Of a stretch of DNA of 64,000 nucleotides, positions 36,000 through 42,925 are shown one piece after another. The stretch is from JAGXKT01 sp964531695 (lineage in GTDB: Bacteria; Planctomycetota; Phycisphaerae; SM23-33), in the NCBI GenBank assembly GCA_964531695.1, contig CAZHEH010000011.1:22005-86004 (forward strand), written 5' to 3'. Both the position numbers and the translations under genes were made by a program. The notes beneath the pieces are model-generated. The model was not told the DNA's origin. It was given only the letters and a program-made list of their open reading frames with translations, and made no database searches. Each line of letters starts with the position of its first letter. The stretch's first letter is position 1.

Positions 36000-37840
36000 T
36001 CGCCCGGATGGTCAAGGTGTTCGTCGTAGCCCGCGCCGCCGACCGCGATCGGCTGGTCAACGGGCTCGGCGCGCTCGGCGTGGTTCACATCGAGCCCGTC
36101 GACGCCGAACGCGCCGCTCCCGACGAGCAGACCACGGCCGCCATCGGCTCGCTCGACCGGGCGATGCAGTTGCTCGAGGACGTGGAGCCCGTGGGCGAGG
36201 CGCCCGACTTGGAGCCGGCGGAAGCCGCCGCCGAGGCGCTGCGGATTCATCGCGACGACGCCGAGCGACGCAGTCGGCTGGCCTCGCTGCACCGCCAGAT
36301 CGAGCAACTGGCCGTCTGGGGCGACGTGCGGCTGGAGCAGCTCCGTCAACTCCGGGACCGCGGCCTGACTCTGTGGTTCTACGAGGTGCCTCCCGAAGAG
36401 GTCGGCCGCATCGAAGCCGAATGCATTGAGACCATCGCGGAGATGCCGGACAAGCTCGTGCTCGTGGCGGCCGTGACACGCGGCGACGAGCCGCGCGTCC
36501 CGGAATCTGCCGTGCCGGTCGAATGGCCCTCGCGGGACCGTCCTTCCCTGCGGGCCGAGGCCCACGAGATCGACGAGCAGCTCAAGCAGAGCGGCCGTCG
36601 GCTGGCCCGGCTGGCACACCTGACCGATGCGATGCGCGAGGAGCGAGACAAGCTCGCCGCCGAGGCCGAGTACACCACGGCCCGGCGCAGCGGCATGACC
36701 GAGGGCGCCTTGTACGCCGTGCAGGGCTGGGTGCCGGCGGACCTCGGCGCGACGGGGCTGACCCGCGGGCTGGCCGAAAGGGACGTCGAAGCGGCGGCCG
36801 AGGCGATCGACCCGGCCGAGGACGAGCAGCCGCCGACGCTGATCCGCTACCCCCGCTGGGCGCGCCCGATCAAGGCGCTGCTGGACATGCTGGGCACGAG
36901 CCCCGGCTATCGCGAATTCGACCCGTCGCCCTACTTCATGGTCGCGATGCCCATCTTCGCGGCAATGCTGGTGGGCGATGCGGGCTACGGCCTCATCTTC
37001 ACGATCATCGGGCTGCTGGCCTACGGCAAGCTCGCCCGCGCCGGGGCCAAGGAGACCGCCCAACTGGTGCTGGTCTTCGCGCTGGCCACGCTGGCGTGGG
37101 GCCTCCTGACCGGCAACGCATTCGGCGTCGCGCCGGGGCAGATGGTCGGCGCCGGCGGCATCGGGGCCGTCCTGGGAAGCTCCTGGGAACACATCGCGGT
37201 CTGGTGGCGAGAGGACCCCAAGGCCGGGCGCGATCTGGTCATGCAGATCGCTTTCATCCTCGGCTGCGTGCACCTCGTGCTGGCCCACCTCCAACAGGCG
37301 GTGATGCTCCTGCCGGATCAGCGCGGCGTCGCCGAAATCGGCTGGATGGGCTTCATCTTCGGGATGTTCACGCTGGTGTGGCTGCTGTTCTTCGATCCGC
37401 TGATCCCGCCGATGGCCACGCTGTGGGTGCTTGTCGGCAGCTTCGCGGTGATCGCCCTTTTCACGTCGCCGTCGAGGAACCCGCTCAAGCGGATCGGCTT
37501 CGGCGTCCTCGGAAACCTGATGGGCATCCCCGGGGCCTTCGGCGACATGCTCAGCTACATCCGCCTGATGGCCGTCGGGCTGGCGAGCTACTACATCGCC
37601 GTGGCCTTCAACGATCTCTCGCTGAAGTTGCTGGAGGCCTCCATGCTGGCGCTGCCGCTGACCATCCTCGTGCTGGTGCTTGCGCACTCGCTGAACATCG
37701 GCCTGTGCCTGATCGCGATATTCGCACACGGTGTGCGACTGAACATGCTCGAGTTCTCGATGAACGCGGGGGTGCAGTGGGTCGGACACCCATACGCCCC
37801 CTTCTCCCTGAAGACAGCCGTAGACCAAGGAGACCGTTGA
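35996..37840 (+). CDS. atpI: V-type ATP synthase subunit I (stator/a subunit)
   Basis: This 614-residue membrane protein corresponds to the V-ATPase a subunit. Residues 1-300 are the cytoplasmic coiled-coil arm (MVKVFVVARAADRDRLVNGL; EIDEQLKQSGRRLARLAHLTD). Residues 310-614 hold about seven to eight membrane spans, including FMVAMPIFAAMLVGDAGYGLI, LVFALATLAWGLLTGNAF and AFGDMLSYIRLMAVGLASYY. The RLMAVGLA segment carries the essential Arg that faces the proteolipid ring. The ATG at 35996 has GGAGG ten bases upstream and overlaps the D stop. A longer reading from 35690 would run through the D gene and is rejected. Confidence 0.93.
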   Translation: MIARMVKVFVVARAADRDRLVNGLGALGVVHIEPVDAERAAPDEQTTAAIGSLDRAMQLLEDVEPVGEAPDLEPAEAAAEALRIHRDDAERRSRLASLHRQIEQLAVWGDVRLEQLRQLRDRGLTLWFYEVPPEEVGRIEAECIETIAEMPDKLVLVAAVTRGDEPRVPESAVPVEWPSRDRPSLRAEAHEIDEQLKQSGRRLARLAHLTDAMREERDKLAAEAEYTTARRSGMTEGALYAVQGWVPADLGATGLTRGLAERDVEAAAEAIDPAEDEQPPTLIRYPRWARPIKALLDMLGTSPGYREFDPSPYFMVAMPIFAAMLVGDAGYGLIFTIIGLLAYGKLARAGAKETAQLVLVFALATLAWGLLTGNAFGVAPGQMVGAGGIGAVLGSSWEHIAVWWREDPKAGRDLVMQIAFILGCVHLVLAHLQQAVMLLPDQRGVAEIGWMGFIFGMFTLVWLLFFDPLIPPMATLWVLVGSFAVIALFTSPSRNPLKRIGFGVLGNLMGIPGAFGDMLSYIRLMAVGLASYYIAVAFNDLSLKLLEASMLALPLTILVLVLAHSLNIGLCLIAIFAHGVRLNMLEFSMNAGVQWVGHPYAPFSLKTAVDQGDR

Positions 37841-37841
37841 T

Positions 37842-38297
37842 ATGGAATGGTTAGGTCAGATCGGATTCGCCCTGCCGCTGGGCCTCGGCGCGGTCGGAAG
37901 CGCCCTCGGCATCGGAGCAGCCGGCCGGGCCGCGACGGGCGCCTGGGCCAAGGAGGCCCGCGCGGGCGAGCAGATGAACTTCAAGTACATCGTCCTGCTG
38001 GGCATGCCTCTCAGCCAGACGATCTACGGCCTGTTGGTCTCGTTGCTGGTGATCCTGCCGCGACTGGGCGATCCGGCGTACGTCAGCGCCAACGCGGGGG
38101 CCCTGTTGGTGATCGGACTGGCCGCGGGCCTGGGCGAGCTGTTCAGCGCCTGGATGCAGGGCCAGATCGGCGCCGGCGGCGTGCGGGCGATGTCGGAGGC
38201 CGAAGGCAAGCCGTTCGCCAACACGATCATCGCCATGGGCATCGCCGAGACGGTCGGCATCTTCGCGTTCGTGTTCATGTTCATGCTTCTGCCGTAA
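37842..38297 (+). CDS. atpK: V-type ATP synthase subunit K (proteolipid) with Na+-type ligands
   Basis: The 151-residue proteolipid has four membrane helices as two hairpins and forms the rotating ring. Hairpin one has Ser58-Gln59 in LLGMPLSQTIYGLL and lacks an acidic residue. Hairpin two has Gln106 in SAWMQGQIGAGG and the ion-binding Glu136 in AMGIAETVGIFAF. These match T64, Q65, Q110 and E139 of the Enterococcus hirae NtpK Na+ site (from memory of that structure). One carboxylate per four helices gives a low ion-to-ATP ratio, suiting ATP-driven pumping. It starts one base after the subunit I stop. Confidence 0.93.
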   Translation: MEWLGQIGFALPLGLGAVGSALGIGAAGRAATGAWAKEARAGEQMNFKYIVLLGMPLSQTIYGLLVSLLVILPRLGDPAYVSANAGALLVIGLAAGLGELFSAWMQGQIGAGGVRAMSEAEGKPFANTIIAMGIAETVGIFAFVFMFMLLP

Positions 38298-38411
38298 GGC
38301 GGGCGGGCAAGCGAGCGCGTCGCGCCCGGCCGGGACGGCCAGGCGGGACCCGGCGATGTGATCGGTACGGCTGCGCACCGGGGCGCCGGGACGGTACAAC
38401 GTCGGCTAAGC

Positions 38412-38443
38412 GAAGGCCCGCGGGCCCGAACCCGCGGGCCTTC
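38412..38443. terminator. 13-bp perfect hairpin between convergent genes
   Basis: GAAGGCCCGCGGG (38412-38424) and CCCGCGGGCCTTC (38431-38443) flank a six-base loop. It lies between the V-ATPase operon and the convergent esterase gene, so it can end both transcripts. It is followed by TTCTC rather than a pure T-run; in reverse the arm begins with GAA. Confidence 0.65.
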
Positions 38444-38460
38444 TCATGCGCAGGACGCGG

Positions 38461-39222
38461 CTATCGGGCCGACGGCATCGACGGATCGGGCGGGTTCCAA
38501 TTCCGCCGGAAGAAGTCCATGGCGATCTCCGGGCGCCGCTGGTGGCCCAGGCCCTGCAAGACCTTCGTCTCCACCTCGAAGCCCTCGCCGCGCAGGTACT
38601 TGATGGCCTGCTTGGACTGCCCGGCCACGTTGAACACGTCGTTGCTGCCGTAGTAGACGATGACGGGCGTGGCGCGGGCCTCCGGCGGATACCAGCCGTG
38701 CGTGTTGCTTCGGGAGAAATTGCAGCAGTGCGAGGCGATGACGCTGAAGACGTTCGGATGCCGAAGCCCCACCCAGTACATCGGGAAGCCGCCGCCCGAG
38801 AAACCCGTGATCATGATATTCGCCCGGTCGATGTTGTACTTGTAGCCGAGCAAGCTGATCAAGCTGACGATATACCGCTCATCCGCGAACATGCCCACCA
38901 GCGGCCCGTCGCCGAGAATGCCGTCCGTCGCGACCAACTCGGGCGCGATCACGATGCAGCCGTTCTTCTCCGCCAGGCCCTTCCACATCCGAATGTGATG
39001 CGACGCCACGTCGTACGGCGGCGTGCCGTGGCACGAGATGATCACCGGCGCCGCACTGTCGTGCCGGTAGGTCGTCGGGATGTAGTAGTAGAAGCCGCGA
39101 CCCGTCGCCGGATCCCGCCCGTAGTGATGCGGGCCGGCGCCCTGCTCCAGGTGCGGCGGCACGTGGCAGCCGCCCAGCACGGCCGTGGCAAGCAACAACA
39201 GCACTGTCAGTCGTACTCTCAC
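38461..39222 (-). CDS. alpha/beta-hydrolase lipoprotein (PHB-depolymerase/esterase-like)
   Basis: This 253-residue secreted lipoprotein (LLLLATAVLGGC, Cys19) is an alpha/beta hydrolase. The oxyanion area is PVIISCHGTPPYD, the nucleophile elbow ITGFSGGGFP with Ser142, the acid Asp195 in YYGSNDVF and the base His227 in LQGLGHQRR. It resembles polyhydroxybutyrate-depolymerase and feruloyl-esterase-like proteins. The GTG start at 39222 has GGGAG seven bases upstream; a longer reading to 39903 runs into nrdJ and is rejected. It is clearly paralogous to the protein encoded at 48521-49273, sharing the same motifs and the GxHxRRP His segment. Confidence 0.82.
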   Translation of the reverse strand: MRVRLTVLLLLATAVLGGCHVPPHLEQGAGPHHYGRDPATGRGFYYYIPTTYRHDSAAPVIISCHGTPPYDVASHHIRMWKGLAEKNGCIVIAPELVATDGILGDGPLVGMFADERYIVSLISLLGYKYNIDRANIMITGFSGGGFPMYWVGLRHPNVFSVIASHCCNFSRSNTHGWYPPEARATPVIVYYGSNDVFNVAGQSKQAIKYLRGEGFEVETKVLQGLGHQRRPEIAMDFFRRNWNPPDPSMPSAR

Positions 39223-39308
39223 GAGTGGTCTCCCGGAGTGACCCGCCCCCAGGCAACATACCCTCTCGGGGGCCCGCGATGCAACGCGTTCCGCACGCCC
39301 GGCCTCCG

Positions 39309-41204
39309 CTACGGGCAAAGCGTGCCGCCGCAGCTCGGGCAGCGGGCACAGGCGGCCTCGTCGGCGATCTCTCCGCCGCAACGGGGACAGCGGCCTTGCC
39401 GCTCGCCCGACATCGGCTGGCCCGAACGACAACCGTCCCGATATACCGTAATCCCCTTGCAGCCCAACGCATGCGCCAGCTCGTACACCCGGCCCACGTC
39501 CTCGACGCACGCCCCGTGGGGCAGGTTGATCGTCTTGGAGATCGCCCCGTCCATGTGCTCCTGAAAGGCCGCCTGCATCCGCACGTGCCACTCCGGCGAT
39601 ACGTCGTGGGCCGTGACGAACCGGGCCGCGTCCCGTTCGTCGAAGCCCGGCAGCTCGGCCAGCGGGGTGCCCCCGGCCAGGCGGTCGGCCACCTCCTCGC
39701 TCCAGAGCCCGCGGCCCTCCGCGTGGCGACGCAGCGGCCGGTTGACCTCTCGCAGCTTGCGCCCCTCCAGGACATGCCGGTAGAACGCCAGCGCGTAGGC
39801 CGGCTCGATGCCGCCCGTGCAGCCGGCGAGGATGCTCAGCGTGCCGGTGGGCGCCACGCACGTGACGGCCGCGTTCCGCATCGCGCGGCCGCGGTCGTCC
39901 CACACGCTGCCCGGGTGGTTCGGGAAGCTCCCCCGCTCTCCGGCCAGCGCCTCGCTCGCGGCGAAGGCCTCCTCCGCCACGAGCCGCGCGACGCGATGGG
40001 CGACGTGGAGCCCCTCGTCGCTGTCATACCGGACGTCCAGCTCGTACAGCGCGTCGGCGAAGCCCATCACCCCCAGGCCGATCTTGCGGTTGGCGCGACA
40101 GCGCTCGGCGATCTCGTCGGCGACGTAGTGGCTCACGTCGATCACATCGTCGAGGAAGCGCACGCCCAGGCGGACCGCCCACCGCAAGGCATCCTCGTCC
40201 AGCGCGCCGTCGCGCACGAACTTCGACACGTCGACCGAACCGAGATTGCATGCCTCGTAGTCGAGCAACGGCTGCTCGCCGCACGGATTCGTCGCCTCGA
40301 TGCGCCCGACGTGCGGAGTCGGGTTGTCGGCGTTGACCGCGTCGATGAAGCACAGCCCCGGCTCGGCCGTCTTCCACGCGCCCCGGACGATCCGGTTCCA
40401 CACGTCGCGGCGGGAGTAGCAGCGCTCCGGCCCATCCTCGACCGGGCGCAAGTCCGACAGCGCATAACTCGACACGTCCAACGAGCGCGGCAGATGATAG
40501 CGCCGCCCGGTGCGCGGGTTGACCACGATGAGCGCTCCGTCGGGCTCCTCCTCCAGCAGGCGCCACGACTCCTCGGTGATCTTGACCGAGATGTTGAAAT
40601 TCTCGAACGCGGACGGGTCATCCTTGGCGGCGATGAACTTCAGGATGTCCGGGTGGCTCAGCGACATCATGCCCATGTTCGCCCCGCGCCGGAACGCCCC
40701 TTGCTGAATGGCCCGCGTGGCCTCGGCGAATACACGCCAGAATCTGATCGGCCCGGAGGTTCGGCCGCCGGACGACGAGATCGTATCTCCGGTCGGGCGC
40801 AAGAGATCGAACGAAAACCCCGTTCCGCCGCCCGCCTTCTGGATCTCGGCCGTGCGCTTGATCGACTCGAAGATGCCCTCGATGCTGTCCGGCACGGGCA
40901 GCACGAAGCACGCGCTGAGCAGGCCCAGCTCGCGTCCGGCGTTCATCAGCGTCGGGCTGTTCGGCAGAAACTCCCCGCGCATCATCGCCCCGGCGAACTC
41001 GTCCCGCCGCCGGCGCGCGTCCGCGTCCGAAGCGCCGTACTCGGATTCGGCGCCGGCGACGAAGCGCGCGACGCGCTGGAACATCTCGCGCGGCGTCTCG
41101 GCGACGCGCCCGGACTCGTCGCGCTTGAGATACCGCGCCTCCAGCGTGACGCGCGCGTTGTCGGATAGCTCGGGCAGATGCGCAGGCACTGCGGAATCGT
41201 TCAT
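39309..41204 (-). CDS. nrdJ: adenosylcobalamin-dependent (class II) ribonucleotide reductase
   Basis: The enzyme reduces ribonucleotides to deoxyribonucleotides using a cobalamin-derived thiyl radical. The 631 residues contain redox Cys99 in LLSACFVLP, KAGGGTGFSFDLLRPTGD, SSSGGRTSGPIRFWRVF, the catalytic NPCGEQ with Cys308 and Glu310, NLGSVDVSKF, VAPTGTLSILAG and SKTINLPHGACVEDV. The C-terminus is a zinc ribbon with repeated CxxC pairs (CPRCGG; CPSCGG), used for re-reduction. The ATG at 41204 has GGAG six bases upstream. I looked for a B12 riboswitch in the 206-base divergent spacer and did not find one. The reductase does not need oxygen. Confidence 0.95.
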   Translation of the reverse strand: MNDSAVPAHLPELSDNARVTLEARYLKRDESGRVAETPREMFQRVARFVAGAESEYGASDADARRRRDEFAGAMMRGEFLPNSPTLMNAGRELGLLSACFVLPVPDSIEGIFESIKRTAEIQKAGGGTGFSFDLLRPTGDTISSSGGRTSGPIRFWRVFAEATRAIQQGAFRRGANMGMMSLSHPDILKFIAAKDDPSAFENFNISVKITEESWRLLEEEPDGALIVVNPRTGRRYHLPRSLDVSSYALSDLRPVEDGPERCYSRRDVWNRIVRGAWKTAEPGLCFIDAVNADNPTPHVGRIEATNPCGEQPLLDYEACNLGSVDVSKFVRDGALDEDALRWAVRLGVRFLDDVIDVSHYVADEIAERCRANRKIGLGVMGFADALYELDVRYDSDEGLHVAHRVARLVAEEAFAASEALAGERGSFPNHPGSVWDDRGRAMRNAAVTCVAPTGTLSILAGCTGGIEPAYALAFYRHVLEGRKLREVNRPLRRHAEGRGLWSEEVADRLAGGTPLAELPGFDERDAARFVTAHDVSPEWHVRMQAAFQEHMDGAISKTINLPHGACVEDVGRVYELAHALGCKGITVYRDGCRSGQPMSGERQGRCPRCGGEIADEAACARCPSCGGTLCP

Positions 41205-41326
41205 GGCGGTCTCCGCACGATCATCGTATGCGGGCGCATCGGCGGCGCGCCGTGTCTCTTGCCAAACGCGCGAGAAAGTGTGGACATTCCGTCGCCAAGA
41301 TGACGAGAAAAAAAGCAACTAAAAGC

Positions 41327-41356
41327 TTGCCCGCGTCGCGCAGAGATGTGTAATAC
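41327..41356 (+). promoter_or_regulatory. candidate promoter for the H1-like gene
   Basis: TTGCCC (41327-41332), an 18-base spacer and TAATAC (41351-41356) lie about 55 bases before the start codon, next to an AT-rich stretch (AAAAAAAGCAACTAAAAG) that could act as an upstream element. Confidence 0.45.
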
Positions 41357-41410
41357 GTAATCGCCTTTCTTCGAAGCTGGCGTATTGGTCGGACACGGAA
41401 GGAGATCAAC

Positions 41411-41773
41411 ATGGCCAAGAAAGCCGCAAAACGAACATCGAAGAAACGCAGTTCCCCGAGGAAGTCGTCGAAGAAGAGCACCTCTCGTAAGACGGCGAAG
41501 AAGAGCGCAGCCAAGAAGGCAACGCGCAAGAAGTCCTCGAAGAAGGCGGCGAAGAAGACAGGTCGCAAGAAGGCCGCCAAGAAGACCACGCGGAAGAAGG
41601 CCCCCAAGAAGACGGCCAAGAAGCGCGCGAAGAAGTCCACGCGTAAGACGGCCGCCAAGAAGTCGACCCGTAAGAAGTCGACTCGCAAGAAGGCCGCCAA
41701 GAAGTCTTCCGCCAAGAAGTCCTCGCGCAAGAAGGCCGCCAAGCGGACCTCTCGCAAGAAGAGTTCCAAGTAG
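41411..41773 (+). CDS. histone H1-like lysine-rich DNA-binding protein
   Basis: All 120 residues are low-complexity: tandem units such as KKAAKK, RKKSTRKK and KKSSAKKSS, with no aromatic or acidic residue apart from the terminal regions. This is the composition of bacterial H1-like or AAKK-repeat nucleoid proteins, which bind and condense DNA. GGAAGGAG lies eight bases upstream of the ATG. A strong intrinsic terminator follows, so it is a self-contained transcription unit between nrdJ and parA. Its repeats resemble the C-terminal tail of the pyruvate, phosphate dikinase at 9437-9568. Confidence 0.9.
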   Translation: MAKKAAKRTSKKRSSPRKSSKKSTSRKTAKKSAAKKATRKKSSKKAAKKTGRKKAAKKTTRKKAPKKTAKKRAKKSTRKTAAKKSTRKKSTRKKAAKKSSAKKSSRKKAAKRTSRKKSSK

Positions 41774-41844
41774 GCCTTGCCGGCTTCGAAGTCCCGCCGG
41801 CAGCCATGCCGGCGGTGCCGCGCGGCAGCGAGAAAGGCAAACGG

Positions 41845-41878
41845 CAGGCATCGCTAAATTGCGATGCCTGTTGTTTTT
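41845..41878 (+). terminator. intrinsic terminator of the H1-like gene
   Basis: CAGGCATCGC (41845-41854), loop TAAATT and GCGATGCCTG (41861-41870) form a perfect 10-bp stem followed at once by TTGTTTTT (41871-41878). This is the clearest Rho-independent terminator in the window. Confidence 0.9.
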
Positions 41879-41961
41879 GCGCGGGTACCCGCCCTGGCGG
41901 AGCCGGCCCGTCTCGGCGGCCGGCGCGCCGTGCCATGCGGCCGCCCGACACCGGCGCGAGG

Positions 41962-41989
41962 TTGCCCCCGACTGCACGGGCCCTATAAT
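41962..41989 (+). promoter_or_regulatory. promoter overlapping the parA start codon
   Basis: TTGCCC (41962-41967), a 16-base spacer and a consensus TATAAT (41984-41989) are present. The -10 hexamer includes the first two bases of the annotated ATG (41988-41990), so transcription would begin near 41996. The next in-frame start, GTG at 41997, would then be a leaderless start. Confidence 0.6.
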
Positions 41990-42920
41990 GCCGACCGTGC
42001 GCACGATCTCCGTGATCAACCAGAAAGGCGGCGTCGGGAAGACCACCACCGTGGCGAACCTCGGCGCGGCGCTGGCCGACCGCGGACGGCGCGTATGCCT
42101 CGTCGACCTCGACCCCCAGGCGCATCTGACGCTGCACTTCGGCCTCGAGCCCGGCGGAAGCCCCGCCGGCGCCTACGACATCCTCACCGGCGATGCGCTG
42201 CCGCCGGACGCGTCCGTGCGGGTGCGCCGCGAGCTGCACGTCATCCCCTCCGTGATCGACCTCGCCGCCGCGGAGGTCGAGCTGTCCGGAACGATCGGGC
42301 GGGAGCAGATCCTCGCCGACAAGCTGCGCGACGCGCCCCCTCCGGCCGATATCACGCTGATCGACTGCGCGCCGAGCTTGGGCCTGCTGACCCTCAACGC
42401 GCTGGCCGCGTCCGACGAGGTGCTGATCCCGCTTCAGGCGCACTTCCTCGCGCTGCAAGGGCTCGGCAAGCTGCTCGAGACGGTGCTGCTCGTGCAGCGC
42501 CGCATCAACCCGCGGCTGCGCGTCGCCGGCGTTGTACTCTGCATGCACGAGTCGAACACGCGCCTCGCCGCCGAGGTGCTCGAGGATCTCAAGCACTTCG
42601 TCGCCGACGCGCGCGGCACGGACGTGCCCTGGGCCGACATGGTCGTGTTCGACACCGTCATCCGCCGCAACGTCAAGCTGGCCGAGTGCCCGTCCTACGG
42701 CACGACGATCTTCGAGTACGAGCCGGCTTCGCACGGCGCGCGGGACTACAACGCCCTGGCCGACGAGTTCATCGCCCGCGCCGCCCCCTCGCAGGCCGCC
42801 GATGCCGGTACGACTCCGCCGGAGCCGCCCACGGAGCCCAACGCGCCCGACGCCGCGCCGCCGGAGAACGGGCCGCCGCCCGGCCCGGGCGAAGGCACAC
42901 CCACGCCGGACGGCCCCTAA
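41988..42920 (+). CDS. parA: ParA/Soj-family ATPase
   Basis: The 310 residues form a deviant Walker A ATPase: VRTISVINQKGGVGKTTTVAN (the K..GKTT signature, residues 12-19, written here across 20 positions), VCLVDLDPQAHLTLHFG, DCAPSLGLLTLNALAASDEV and FDTVIRRNVKLAECPSYGTT. It is closest to chromosomal ParA/Soj. The last 45 residues are Pro-rich and disordered (TTPPEPPTEPNAPDAAPP). The promoter overlaps the ATG, so the true start may be GTG at 41997. No parB adjoins it, although two parS-like sites lie 6 and 19 kb downstream. polA follows after five bases. Confidence 0.88.
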   Translation: MPTVRTISVINQKGGVGKTTTVANLGAALADRGRRVCLVDLDPQAHLTLHFGLEPGGSPAGAYDILTGDALPPDASVRVRRELHVIPSVIDLAAAEVELSGTIGREQILADKLRDAPPPADITLIDCAPSLGLLTLNALAASDEVLIPLQAHFLALQGLGKLLETVLLVQRRINPRLRVAGVVLCMHESNTRLAAEVLEDLKHFVADARGTDVPWADMVVFDTVIRRNVKLAECPSYGTTIFEYEPASHGARDYNALADEFIARAAPSQAADAGTTPPEPPTEPNAPDAAPPENGPPPGPGEGTPTPDGP

Positions 42921-42925
42921 GCCCC

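Noticed and set aside
41205..41410. possible cobalamin riboswitch upstream of nrdJ
   Set aside because: No B12-box-like GCCACTG sequence or long structured leader is seen in the short divergent spacer.
41385..41987. N-terminal extension of parA back through the H1-like gene
   Set aside because: It would read the H1-like gene in another frame and cross a strong intrinsic terminator; the ParA fold starts at 41988 or 41997.
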